From assembly GCA_002946415.1 (NCBI GenBank), contig NJPS01000046.1:496001-560000 (forward strand): a stretch of DNA of 64,000 nt, given 5' to 3'. Origin of the DNA: Rutstroemia sp. NJR-2017a BVV2. Lineage: Eukaryota > Ascomycota > Leotiomycetes > Helotiales > Rutstroemiaceae. The notes beneath the pieces are model-generated. The model ran no database searches and was not told where the DNA came from. It was given only the letters and a program-made list of their open reading frames with translations. Shown here piece by piece: positions 1 through 11,217 of the stretch (positions are counted from its first letter, which is position 1; each line of letters begins with the position of its first letter). The position numbers and the translations under genes were made by a program.

Positions 1-1
1 A

Positions 2-1131
2 GAAGCCACGCTTAATCAGATCTTGACTGAGATGGATGGTTTCAATACTGCCGAGCAAGTGGTTGTTCTTGCTGGTACTAACAGACCTGATGTACTTGAC
101 AAGGCTCTAATGCGTCCTGGTCGTTTCGACAGACATATTGCCATCGATCGACCGACCATGGAGGGTCGAAAGCAGATCTTCGCGGTACACTTGTCGAAGG
201 TTGTGACTAACGAGGATATTCCATACTTAACTGGACGACTTGCAGCTCTGACTCCTGGGTTTTCTGGTGCTGATATCGCTAACTGCGTTAATGAAGCTGC
301 TCTTATCGGTAAGCAACCAACCCCCACTAGTCATCTTAGCAATCACTGACATTAGCAGCTGCTCGCACATCTGCAACTTCAATCGCTATGGTACATTTCG
401 AACAGGCTATTGAGCGTGTCGTCGGCGGTCTGGAAAAGAGGTCATTGGTGCTGTCACCAGAAGAGAAGAAGACGGTCGCTTACCACGAAGCTGGACATGC
501 TATCTGTGGTTGGTACTTCAAATGGGCCGATCCGCTTCTCAAAGTTTCCATTATTCCTCGTGGCCAAGGTGCTCTCGGTTATGCACAATACCTTCCTGCT
601 GGCGACACATATCTCATGAACACGAATCAACTCATGGACCGTATGGCTATGACCATGGGTGGACGCGTGTCTGAAGAACTTCACTTCGACACCGTAACCA
701 GTGGAGCCAGCGACGATTTTAACAAGGTCACCCGTCTTGCCACCGCCATGGTCACCAAATGGGGTATGTCTCAAAAGCTTGGTCCTCTCCACTTCGAAGA
801 CAACGAGAACAAGCTCCACAAGCCATTTGCGGAAGCGACAGCCCAGACAATTGATTCCGAGGTTCGTCGTATTGTGGACGAAGCTTACAAGAAATGTAAG
901 GATTTGCTCACAGAAAAGAAAGCGGAGGTTGGCATCATTGCGGAGGAGTTATTGAGTAAGGAGGTGCTTGGGCGAGACGATATGGTCAGATTGTTGGGAC
1001 CGAGACCCTTCGATGAGAATAAGGATTTCGTCAAGTACTTCGGTGGTGGAACTTTGGGAAAGAGTGCACCGCCACCACCTCCGAGCGAAGGTACCGACGC
1101 GCCTCCGGAAGAGCCCAGTCCAACTATCTGA
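2..1131 (+). CDS. Mitochondrial m-AAA protease (Afg3/Yta12 type), 3' part
   Basis: This is the C-terminal part of an FtsH-family ATP-dependent zinc protease of the mitochondrial inner membrane, which degrades misfolded inner-membrane proteins and matures some imported ones. The gene enters from the left edge in frame at base 2, so the transmembrane segments and Walker A are outside the window. Visible parts are the end of the AAA module (LTEMDGF, then the second region of homology ending [14 protein letters not shown]), a 50-bp intron at 309-358, the zinc motif HEAGH, and the family C-terminal sequence LLGPRPF. A proline-rich tail precedes the stop. The intron junction restores the family sequence NEAALIAAR. 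The residues resemble yeast Afg3 slightly more than Yta12, but I did not separate the two paralogues. Confidence 0.95.
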
Positions 1132-2518
1132 GGGCTTCACATTTAGGGCGACGGGGCAGAAATTGCCGTTGCCGTTGCCGTTGCTGGGGAGGTGAAGGTG
1201 CCAGTTACTTGTATGGAATTGAGCCTGTGTGTAGGTCTCTTCTCTCATCACATTATGGCGATGAAAAAAAGGGAAGCTGGAAGAGCGACGAATGATATCA
1301 ACGCATGCGAACGAGGAACGAACGAAAGAAAGCAGGCAGGCAAAAGCGACGAAAACACTTCACTCTTCTGGAAAATCTCTTTTGTGCGATGATGATAGCA
1401 TGGGGCACGTGGTTGGGATTTGACTACTCATTAGATAGATGGAAGCTACTAGGCTTGAAACCACTGGGAGGTGTGAATCGCATGGTAGTTAGTGATGCTG
1501 TGGGTGTGCACTGTGTATATGTATTATTATCATATCGAATGAGAAAGAGATATTGTATGTTAAGTCAAGTTTAAAAAAAGAGCAACGCCAACATGTAAGC
1601 TTCCATCGATTGTCCGCTGGTTTTTGTATTTTGTGACGCATCATTTCACAGGGAGCCAATGAATTTCATCACATATTCTCGCGACTTTTTGCGCCACAGT
1701 AAAAGAAGAAAAAATATGGTTCTGGTTTCTGGTTGTTGCATGTCTATAGGGTTCTAGATCTTCTGTCGAGAGCCCCAGAAACGAGAAGAAGAAATTGTAA
1801 GACGAACACACGGGGGTCGGAGAAGTATATACAGGCGAGACGAGGGGGTCACTCCGTGGACGTGATACCCCCGGCTGCAGTTCTAGCCCCGCTAGGGCTG
1901 CAGGCTCGGGGGTAGCAATAAGAGCAATAATACTGTACACCGAGAGTGTGCGCGGGTGTGTTCGGGTGTCGGGTGGGTTTTTCGTGGGCTGTTGTGGGCT
2001 GTTGTGGAGAAGTGAAGCGGTGTTTGGTACGAGGGGATAAGGTTACTGGAATTGTACTTCTTTCTGTGTGGGCGGTTTCTGGTAAACTGGAGGACGAATC
2101 TTGGTGAACAGATATCAGTTTAGGTTCGTTCCGTCATCTGAAGTCTGGAGAACGGAAAACGGTTCTTGTGTTCTCGGAAACAGAAAATCCAATTTGCTTC
2201 CAGACAGGGCGGCTAGAAAATGTACTTAAAGGAGGGGAGGAGAATGGGAGCCTTTTCTGGATAAGTAGCTGTCCGAGCTTTAAGGTTTAGCTGCAGTTCT
2301 GTCGTGTGGGTCCGTCCCGCGCATCGGTATTCGTCGACTTTACAAGACAAGGCTAGGCTTGCTTCTTTCTTTTTTCTTCTACCAACACTCTATCAAGCTG
2401 TGATCTTTTACCAACATCATCAAACCCTCTTTTTCTGAGAAAAGAAGGCTCTTACCTGCTCCATTCTTTGTTTTCATCTGGATTTGTCAAGTGCTTAATT
2501 GCATTCGATGCGATAAAG
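1132..2518. other. Intergenic region, 3' UTR and promoter
   Basis: No gene is supported here. A short hexamer repeat (GTTGCC, about three copies) lies near 1165-1185 in the protease 3' UTR. A CT-rich stretch at about 2360-2460 leads into the RRM gene start and looks like its promoter/5' leader. Confidence 0.5.
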
Positions 2519-4290
2519 ATGGCTACCGAAACTGTCACGATTGAGAAGAATTATTTGGAGACGTTATTGAGAAGGTAGGTAGGGAAGTTTTCTTGTGGCT
2601 TAAGTTGGGCGCATGATCGCCCTTGTCCCGTACTTCTTTTCTTGTGTGCGAATTTCTATAATGAGTCGGTCCACTAACTTTGATATTTACCCCTCTGCAA
2701 CAGAGCCCATTTTGTAAGTTCATAGCTATCTGCCTGAGGAGGGGGAGCTCAGTTACTTACTGTGTGTGACTCTGTAGCATACTACTGCAAATGGCAATGA
2801 TGGCACAAGTCCTTACCGTGGGGAGACGACCACAATCCCAAAGAAGGAGTACAATGTTCTGGTGAGCAGCACTGGGATTTGTGATGATTGACATTCTGAT
2901 TAATGCTGCGATAGGTGCGGCTTTCTCGAGAATATGGTACGCTTTTAGTTTATGGATGACGACCCACAACTTCAGGGTTGGGATGCTGATTTCATTCATA
3001 GAGAATCTGCGACGGAATCTGTATAAAGGTGGTATTGCAGAGGAGACCTTGAATGTAAGTCTCTGGAGCTACGTCACTGTCTAGGTTGTTTTCGAGCATT
3101 CACAGTCTGACTATCAGTTCGCCTGCAGATCTTGATCAAGGATGATACTCATGGGGATGATAATCAGACCTCGACTACTCCACCAACGGTTGAAGAGCCA
3201 GACAACAGTTCTGCATTCATGACACAAAACCCACCACTGTCAGCTCAAGAAACCAATGGCCGAACATACACTTTCGGGACGCCCCGCAATGGCAATGGAA
3301 GTCTTCGGCCTCGAGATCTCAACAGCTTCCAAAATCATGGATTCCAGCATCAAGACCTTCACTCTCATTCCCATACCAATACCAATGGCAATGATGATTT
3401 TTCATACAGCCCGGGTGCGGGAGATGGATTTGTGGATTTCGGAAGTGGGAATAATGAGTCTCGGCCGAGATTTCAGCGCCCAACGTATGACAAATTCTCT
3501 CAGAGGACTGTCCAATTGGTGAATCTGCCAGAGGGTGTTACACATCTGGAAGTGGTTGAGGCGGTACGTGGAGGCATGCTGTTGGATATCTACCTGCGTC
3601 CCCATGATCGCACGGCCAGTGTGTCTTTCTTGGAGCAAGCTCATGCGCAGGAATTCTTTCGTTATGTCAAACGGAATGATCTATACATTCGTGGCAGGCG
3701 GGTAAGTACTTTGAAAATATCAACGCTTCGAAACATACTGACAAGTTTAGGTCGACATTCGATGGAACGATAGGCAATTCATTCTACCTGGCCATGTTGC
3801 GAACAAAGTGGCAATTGGGGCAACGAGGAATTTGGTCATTCGTCACTGCGCACCCAGACACACTGAGCAAAGTATCCGTGACGATTTAGAACATATTCAT
3901 AACCTTGTCGTCATCAAGGTTACGTTCAAAGATGAGGATGTATTCATCTCAACCAATTCAGTCCATAATGCCATGTTCGCCCGTACCTGTATGATGAGCC
4001 GCAGGTAGGTTGAAATCTTGTTGCATGCCCACATTAGGTAGCTAACCGGTTCCAGTACGTACAAAGGAGCTAAGATCGATTGGGATATTGACGAATGCGC
4101 TGGTCCTCTGGAGAAACGCCAAGACACTCGTCCCGAGATTCCTACTAGCAGGAAGAAGAAGGATTCGCCCGTCGTGAATAGGTTCCAACTGCTCAATATG
4201 GACGGTGGGGAAGATGATTCAGATACTGAGAGCGCCGAGGTAGATGGATTGATGCCAACCATGGTATCTCGGGAGGGTGTCCTTGTTTAG
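2519..4290 (+). CDS. RNA-binding protein with two RRM domains
   Basis: The spliced product is 428 aa. Exons: 2519-2574, 2704-2713, 2778-2861, 2915-2936, 3002-3054, 3129-3701, 3751-4004 and 4056-4290. Every junction is GT-AG and the frame closes exactly. The N-terminus (MATETVTIEKNYLETLLRRA) is followed by a low-complexity Asn/Ser/Gly-rich region. RRM-like domain 1 is at about residues 202-275, with RNP-like strands TVQLVNLP and TASVSFL. A second, weaker RRM-like domain is at about 292-365 (RNLVIRHC through AKIDWDID). The tail is acidic. Fungal proteins of this build are often annotated as negative regulators of differentiation or Mrn1-like mRNA-binding proteins; I infer a cytoplasmic mRNA-binding role and give no symbol. 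Exons of 10 and 22 nt are unusual and easily missed by automatic annotation. Confidence 0.85.
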
Positions 4291-5002
4291 CTAGAGGATA
4301 ACCCGTCTTTGTTGGGTTAAACCGGAATCTGGTAAACGGGTCTGTGTTTCTTGGTTGGCTGTTCATATCATTTGGCGGACTACTGATGTTCTAAGAGCTA
4401 GTTGCATTTTGTCGCTTTCCGAGTATTGCTCGGCGTTTGGAGGCGTTACATTAGGTTTAATTGGTTTTTTGTTTAGATACCCTCATTACGTGTCTTGCTG
4501 CATTTAATATCCCTATAAACGTTCGGTCGTTTCAACTCCGGATTTGAAATAGTTCAGACTACGAATGGTGGTTGGTTTTGTTGTAGGCGGCTGGGGCGGT
4601 TGCAGTTTTGCAGTGTAGGAATCGAGACGTAATATTCAGCATATCCCGTAGGACGAGCAGATGGTAGGACTCTGCCTAGCTCCTCGTTCATGCAAGAGGT
4701 TCAAACAGCTCCACCCGCAGTGGGACCTAACTCAAGGGTTCTCAGATCTCCTAAAATAGCTTTGCAGCAGAGTAGTGGGTCGGCCCTGGCTTTGTTAGAA
4801 ACGGCATCACGTGGCGATTGTGGGTTGTGGCTTATCAGATTGGACGCGCGCTCATCTGTAAAGTTTCACCATGAAAGCAGACAACATTTCGACATGCTAA
4901 CTCCATGAATCCTCCGAGACAACAGCACATAATCGTTCAAAGCGTATTAGGAAGCCGATATATATAACATGACCGCGGATTCGACGTCTGCGAAAGCAAT
5001 CA
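4291..5002. other. Intergenic region
   Basis: This holds the 3' UTR of the RRM gene and the promoter of the next gene. A 72-codon open frame at 4690-4908 has no family signature, and I do not call it. Confidence 0.5.
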
Positions 5003-6652
5003 ATGCCACTCCCTCCTTCCGATAAGTGTGATGACGCATGCACAATGCCAGGCATTCATGAAAATCGCTCTCTAAGCTCGGTGTCCTTTTCGACCTTAGC
5101 TTTCTCCTCAATCCCTCTCGTTCTCACTTTCGTCATCGTCAGTCTGGTCGTTCTGCAGAAACTATTCCCGCTCCTCGCCGGCCTACAACAATCGAAAGAA
5201 GACCAACTCCACTACCTTCCCAGCGATGCCCCGCCCAGTTTGCGACACTCGCATGCGGAACATGGCCGGAAAAATGCGCGCGGGAAAGCGATTGCCATCT
5301 CGTTCTCGACTACGATTGCGTTGGCGACAGTGTTGGCGGAATTGATTCTCTGCGAGATTTCGAATTATCTGAATCCGGCGGCGCGAGCGTTTGCGCTTAA
5401 GATTACGGTTCCAACACTTTTGTTTCTGCTGGTTGTGTTGATACCGTTTTTGGAGCTGCAGTCGATTATTGCGGGCTTTGGGTGGTCGTTTAGGAGGGTG
5501 AAGAAAGGCGGGTTTCCGACAATGGCGTGGGTTTTGCAGGGTTTGGGATTTACTATATGGTTGATGGGGTTTTGGTGGTTGGGGAAAGGCGTTCCTGGGA
5601 CGTATATCCATACAATGGCTTCGGTTCCTGGGCAAGGGCTCACAGAGTCTTGCTTAAATAGAGTGGGGATTATCGGGATCTCGTTGATGGCGCTACTTTC
5701 GGGTTTTGCTGCTGTCTCTGCACCGTGGCAGACATTTGGTGCGAAGATGAGACCGGTTTCTGAGGCGGATATTGCGAGGAAACAGGCGGGGTTGGATGCT
5801 ACGAACGATATGCTTGCTGCAAAGAGGAGTAGGTTGAGAGCATTGCAGCGCAAAGTCAACGATCATCCTGCGGAAGGGTTTATGACTAAAGTTATTGGAA
5901 CTATTCGAGGAAATGCCGATGTGCAGGAGCTGAAGTCGCTGGAGCTGGAGATCTCGGGACTCTCATCTATGGCTTTGAGCCTCTCGGCTTCGTTATCGAT
6001 GTTACAGAACCGTTATACTTCTAAACAACGCTCCGCTTCGCCCTTGGGGAAGGTTATCCTTACACCTATCTCTTACGCTTTCTCTTTATATTGTATATAT
6101 CGTATTGTCACTACTGCACTTGCTACAAGCCGTCGATTCCTCCTACCTTCCGACCCAGCATCCTTCAGTTCATCGACCACTGACCCCATCAACCGGATAC
6201 TATCACTCCTCGCCAAGCACGTCGACCCTACTCTTGATCAATTGGCCTGGTCTCGCCAAATCTCATTCCTCCTATCCGGCATTATCCTCCTCGCTTCCTT
6301 CAACAGCGTTCTACAAACTTTCCACATGCTCACAAAAGTCTCACCTTCTCTCCTCTACCAAGCTCAAGCGAATCTGGCTCTTATCATCGCGCAGATATCA
6401 GCTACGTATGTGATATCGAGTGCTTTGCTTCTGAGAAGCAATTTACCGTCGGAGATGAAGAGTGTGGTGAGCGAAGCACTGGGAAGTCCGCTGGAGCCGG
6501 GCTTTGTGGAAAGATGGTTCGAGGGCTGGTTTTTGGTTGCGACTATTGGGACGGCGGTGGGGATTTTTGTGGGCAGGAAACTTGTGGGTGGGGATATGGA
6601 TGAGTGGGATGAGTGGGAGGGCGATGTGGAGTTGGGTCAGAAGAGATCTTGA
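5003..6652 (+). CDS. GPR89 / Golgi pH regulator-like multipass membrane protein
   Basis: Intronless, 549 aa. Hydrophobic segments occur at about residues 33-56, 100-120, 132-155, 175-195, 222-240, 350-370, 420-440, 455-475 and 507-525. A hydrophilic, helical loop of about 100 residues sits in the middle (about 245-345). This topology, with a central coiled loop, matches the GPHR_N plus ABA_GPCR architecture of GPR89/GTG proteins, which are anion channels that keep the Golgi acidic in animals and are implicated in ABA signalling in plants. The fungal role is poorly known. The start is the first ATG of the frame; a second in-frame ATG 14 codons later is possible. The family call rests on topology and remembered similarity, not on a search. 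Confidence 0.75.
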   Translation: MPLPPSDKCDDACTMPGIHENRSLSSVSFSTLAFSSIPLVLTFVIVSLVVLQKLFPLLAGLQQSKEDQLHYLPSDAPPSLRHSHAEHGRKNARGKAIAISFSTTIALATVLAELILCEISNYLNPAARAFALKITVPTLLFLLVVLIPFLELQSIIAGFGWSFRRVKKGGFPTMAWVLQGLGFTIWLMGFWWLGKGVPGTYIHTMASVPGQGLTESCLNRVGIIGISLMALLSGFAAVSAPWQTFGAKMRPVSEADIARKQAGLDATNDMLAAKRSRLRALQRKVNDHPAEGFMTKVIGTIRGNADVQELKSLELEISGLSSMALSLSASLSMLQNRYTSKQRSASPLGKVILTPISYAFSLYCIYRIVTTALATSRRFLLPSDPASFSSSTTDPINRILSLLAKHVDPTLDQLAWSRQISFLLSGIILLASFNSVLQTFHMLTKVSPSLLYQAQANLALIIAQISATYVISSALLLRSNLPSEMKSVVSEALGSPLEPGFVERWFEGWFLVATIGTAVGIFVGRKLVGGDMDEWDEWEGDVELGQKRS

Positions 6653-7953
6653 TTGATGGGGGGTCACTTTTCACGAAAGAGAAGTCTGTATGCTTATTGG
6701 AGTTTGGGTTCTTTTTATGGGTTGGGGTTGGCTGGATATTTCTTTATGGAAGACAGGTATATGGATGGTCGATGGTATGGTTTGATGGGTCCGATGACTG
6801 AAATGATACCTTGCATTGATTACCGGTGTTGGAGGGGGAAAGTTGTGTACGATTCTTGTATCGGATAGCATATATTATACCCTTTGTTGCTCAACTTCCT
6901 AGTGGAATCTGTATGCCTTGTTGTCTATGGACTGGACTAGGCAGTATAATGACCTGCATATCTTCGATTTGCCAACCAAATGTGAAGTATCTTTCTGGAG
7001 GGACGATTCTGCAATGCTCATTAGCCCTTGCTGTGCAGAGCACAGCTTCCTCTACCGCGATTTCTTCTCGCCCTGTATGATTCACATAACCTACAAACCT
7101 CGATTTCTTATAATCCTATGATTCACATAACCCGCCCCACAAACCTCAACTCTCATCTGAAGTGTCCAATCAGTCTACACCAGCTAGCGAAATGAGAATA
7201 GATAACAAGAAGTGAATAAATACCATAGCAACCGATGGCCAAACAACAATAACAACATCTGGCATCGAGAATAGCATCTTCTGAATCATCTTTCTTTATT
7301 GACGATCTTGAAAATTCACCTTCTGTTTATTTCTAAACTCTTCAAAAGAGTCATAGAGTCGAACTAGCTTTCCATCACTTTTCTTATACCACTCGAGCAG
7401 AAATAATAACGTCTAGCTGTTGCTGGTCTTTGGAGCTTTTGACTATCAACTTTTACCCGTCGGTGATACTTAGATCTGACGGCTTAAGCAGGTGTTTCGA
7501 TCTTGGAGATTTCACTTTGTTTACTTCCTATTTTCTTTCAACTCATCCCTCATATCTCGGCTTCTTTTTTGCTGCCGGTGGAAAGATCGATACTATCATA
7601 GCTTCAGGCTCAGGCCTTCTACCCAATTCGAGCTTGAGATCGCTCTTCTTTTAGACAGGTCAGCGGCGCTGTTCGATATCGCTTTGATACCCAAGATTCT
7701 ACGGAATTTTCGTCAGTTCGAGGATTGCTTCTGCAGGTTAAGGGTGGAGAGTAAGTGGAATTGAGTGGATCTGGCTTCCCTTTGCATCTCTCAACAACAC
7801 TACAACTGGCTGGCTGGCTCATTTACACTAAAGCTTGCTCTTGCATCTCAATTCATATTCGCATCCAAACACGTTCACAACAACAAGCACACAACACACC
7901 TCAATCTACCCACCAGCTCTACTCCACACCAAACCAACCCCCAAGCAACAACC
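6653..7953. other. Intergenic region
   Basis: The open frame of the next gene extends upstream to 7765, but the ATG at 7954 has the better start context (CAACCATGTCC), so I treat the upstream part as 5' leader. I see no other gene. Confidence 0.45.
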
Positions 7954-9347
7954 ATGTCCCCACCCACCTCCCTCCGCAGCACCTCCAAACCCAAATCCCA
8001 CGTCCGCGTCTCCTTCACCGACTGGGTTCTCGGCGGCTCGCTGCTCTCCACCTACTCGAGTGCGGCGCCGCCCCCGTCGCAAAAGGACGTGAGTCGCATA
8101 CGCGCGACGGCGGGCAGGGACCGCAAGGGCAGGAGTGTGATTGTGGTGGCGGATAAGGATGTGGATGCTGTGGCGGAGGGGGAGAAGGTCGAGGTTATGG
8201 TTGTGAGAAAGGTGAGGAGGAAGGGGGCGGGGGCGGGGGGGAGTGTGGTTAGTGTGGGGGGTGGAGGGGGGGAGGGGAAGAAGAAGGGGGTGGAGGGGAA
8301 GGTGGAGGAGAAGAAAGTGGAGGAGAAGGTAGAGGAGAAGGTGGAGAAGAAAAAGGTTGAGAAGAAGGCAGAGGAGAAAGGTAAAAATCGTAGATCCTCA
8401 CCATACCTACACAAGCAAAATCTAACCCTTACCTCCCAGCACCAGAAGCAGCACCCGCCCCAGCCGAAGAAAAGCCTGCAGAAGAAAAGCCCGCAGAAGA
8501 GAAGCCCGCAGAAGAGAAGCCCACAGAAGAGAAGCCTGCAGAAAAGCCCGCCGAAGAAGAGAAGAAGAAAGAAGACGAACCTGCTCCCGAACCAGCTGCA
8601 CCTGCACCGACCGAGCCGGTGAAAGAAGAAGCCAAGACACCGACAACCGAGTCGGGATGGACCGAAGCCAAGGATGAGACATTGAGGACGATGAAGAAGG
8701 AGAATAAGACGTGGAAGGAGATTGTTGCGGAGTTGGGGACGAGCAAGAAGGATCTGGTGGCTAGGTGGAAGGAGTTGCAGGGGAAGGGGAAAGCTAAGGA
8801 TAAGGAGAGTGAGGGGAAGGGGAAGGAAGATGGGGAGAAGAAGGAGGAAGAGGGAAGCGGAAATGGCAAGGACGCTGAGGTTATCGTCATAAGTGGCGGA
8901 GATGCCAACGAAGATGATAAAGACAAGGACCAAGACAAAGCAAAAGAAGACAACACCCCCACCGCCACCCAACCCATCAAAACCAAACCCAAAACCCGAA
9001 CCTGCCCCCACGGCTGCTGCACCTTCGACGAAACCACCTCTCAAGTCTCCTCTTCCTCCTCCTCCTCTTCTTCCAAACCCAAAAAACAAAAGCACATCTC
9101 CTTTCCCCCCTCGGACTCCCACAACCAAATGCAAGAACAAAACAGCAATCCCAGTCGCAAAACCTATCCCCGTCTCCAGCCCGACAACATCTGGTCAAAA
9201 GAAGACTGCGACACGCTGCAGTACCTGCTGGACCGGCACTCGAATACGCAGTGGCTGCAGCTACAAGCCGGGTTTTATAATGTGACGGGGCGGATGGTGA
9301 ATGCGGAGTTTATTGAGGGGAAGTTTAGGAGGGATGGGTGTGTATAA
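7954..9347 (+). CDS. Low-complexity protein with two Myb/SANT-like segments and KPAEE repeats
   Basis: Two exons (7954-8380 and 8440-9347) give 444 aa. Skipping the 59-bp intron replaces a Lys-rich unrelated frame with a run of KPAEE units (about residues 150-180), which supports the splice. The middle is Lys/Glu-rich, with VEEK-type and KDKD runs that predict disordered or charged helix. Residues about 213-257 (GWTEAKDETL then TWKEIVAEL and WKEL) look like one Myb/SANT-like helix set. The C-terminal 55 residues (WSKEDCDTL then WLQLQAGFYNVTGR) look like a second. I infer a nuclear DNA- or chromatin-binding protein. I do not recognise an orthologue with a known role. Codon use shifts sharply between purine-rich and pyrimidine-rich blocks. 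Confidence 0.7.
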
Positions 9348-10275
9348 AGGGGTTGAGGTTGGATTTGGAGGGATATGCAATGCGCACAAAGTTGCTGAGG
9401 AAGGGGAAAGGGGTTTCGAAGTTTCGGAGGCGAAGCACGTCGTTTCTGCTTCTGCTTCTGGTTTCCCTGTGCCGCGGTTATGGCTTTTTTTCACCCATGC
9501 GCGATGGAAATCCCGTTTCTTTCTTTTTTATCATTGCTACCGCCATAATACGGTTCTTTAAATTGGATGAATAATTGGTTTTTTCCTTTTCCCTGATGGG
9601 TGAACTTGGAGGTATGCGAGGAGTTTATGATTTCTGATTCGATGTTGCCCGTTCGTTCTGGTCTGCGTTCCCGGGAGGCAAGATCCATTCGTTGTGGTAG
9701 AGCTCGAGATCAGTGGAGGAAACCGGAAGGTAGAGGAAAGCGACGGAGTTTCGTTTTCAAGGCACTGCAAAAGGGTTAACTGGCCCGAGTTCATGGAATG
9801 GAATAACCTGCTCATTAGGATGGATGAGCTTGATAAGCCATGAACTATAAAACTAGTCAATATCACCGTACTTATAGCATCACGGCGCGGAGCCTATTCC
9901 AGCATGCCAGATAAGTCTTTGAAATGTGCATGACATTGACTTGACTATTAGTAGCATGATGCCCATACAGGCATACTTTTATGGGGTATATTAACAAATG
10001 ATCCGTCTTTATAATAAAGCAGATCTGCCTCCAGTGCCCCCTCTTCTCTAGAAGACCCTTAATATAATACATATGCACAACGCCATCCGCTCCATTCGTG
10101 CGGCTACTTCTGTCCATGACTTATATCATAATTAGATTCGTGAAAGGCGCTCGTATTCTTCGCACTATGTCGTAGCGTCGTGCTTGGGCTCAGAAGTTGA
10201 CGGGTTTTGCGCCACTTGCTCCAAGTAACGTCTATCTTTTCCCTAGGGTTGTTTTTATATTCAAAATCGCCCACT
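9348..10275. other. Intergenic region between convergent genes
   Basis: This contains the 3' UTRs of the Myb-like gene and of the 14-3-3-like gene on the other strand. Short open frames on both strands show no family features. Confidence 0.5.
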
Positions 10276-11217
10276 TCAAATGGGGTTATGCATCGGCGGT
10301 AACGGTTCGGCTGGAGGTTCCGGCGTAGGTTTTAATCGAATAGTCGAGCCCTTCGAACTACCACCAGGCGTCGCACTTCCCGAACCTAAACCCCTCTTCA
10401 TCATTCTCCCTAAAATGCTAACCAACTCAGCCGCATCCTCAAACATCTCATCATCCATCCCCTCGTCGGCATTATATACCTCTCCAACCGTGTGTTTCGC
10501 CAGTCGGCGCGAATGGTCTTTCTCGTCCAGACAATCGTAGAGAAAAGCGGCGTATTCGACTTTTACCGAGAGACGCAGGGGATGGCTGCCCCAGAGGAGA
10601 TGGTCGGCGAAACTGGAAGCTTCGAGGAAGCATTGGTTTGCGATCGGTCGGTAGTCAGCGGCGGGAACTATGAAGCTAAATGCTGGTTCCGGGGGAGGTA
10701 AACTGAGACCCGGTGGTCCACCGACGGGTCCACCTTCGAGTGGATGAGTTGGTTGTACGCTACTTGGCCGCAAGGGATCGACTTGGCTGCGATCGATGCC
10801 CTTCCCCTTATCCCGTTCGCGTGGGGAGGTAAGACCGGGTGGAGTGGTGATTTTTGCGGCTCTTAAAGTGATACTAGGGTTATTGTTGAATAGCACATAA
10901 AGGTGGTAGTATCCAGCGCGAAGCTTGTAGACTAGAACCTTTAGCTCATTAAACTTTGATACCAATGGCAAGACATATTCCTCGAGGAGCTTCAGTCCTT
11001 CCCGCGCATACCAGATAATTCGGCAGTAGAGATCGAGGGATGGGGTGTCACGAGTTGTATCTAATCTCCGTAGTTTTCGAGCTTTGATGACCATCTTGGA
11101 GAGCATAACCAGATTGCCAAAGATTTGAAAAAGGTTGCGCGCAAGGAGTGGGTGGTCCATCTGGATATTGTCCGCGAATTTTCCTAGGAACTTCATATCT
11201 ACCTCTGATGAAGCCAT
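10276..11217 (-). CDS. Divergent 14-3-3-like protein
   Basis: Intronless, 313 aa. I start at the second ATG because related fungal proteins begin MASSEVD; an ATG six codons earlier is also open. The N-terminal half is helical with the segment LDTTRDTPSLDLYCRIIW. A proline-rich linker follows, then SVKVEYAAFLYDC, which resembles 14-3-3 helix 7 (the usual LALNFSVFYYE region), and the segment FEDAAELVSILGRMM at about residue 270. The classical 14-3-3 signatures for helices 3 and 9 and the Lys/Arg phosphate pocket are not recognisable. I infer a member of a diverged, fungus-specific 14-3-3-domain group that may no longer bind phosphopeptides in the canonical way. The C-terminal tail is proline-rich. 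Confidence 0.65.
   Translation of the reverse strand: MASSEVDMKFLGKFADNIQMDHPLLARNLFQIFGNLVMLSKMVIKARKLRRLDTTRDTPSLDLYCRIIWYAREGLKLLEEYVLPLVSKFNELKVLVYKLRAGYYHLYVLFNNNPSITLRAAKITTPPGLTSPRERDKGKGIDRSQVDPLRPSSVQPTHPLEGGPVGGPPGLSLPPPEPAFSFIVPAADYRPIANQCFLEASSFADHLLWGSHPLRLSVKVEYAAFLYDCLDEKDHSRRLAKHTVGEVYNADEGMDDEMFEDAAELVSILGRMMKRGLGSGSATPGGSSKGSTIRLKPTPEPPAEPLPPMHNPI

Noticed and set aside
8052..9140. 362-codon open frame on the - strand
   Set aside because: It is the antisense shadow of the purine-rich Myb-like gene; the product is an implausible Phe/Leu/Gly-rich repeat.
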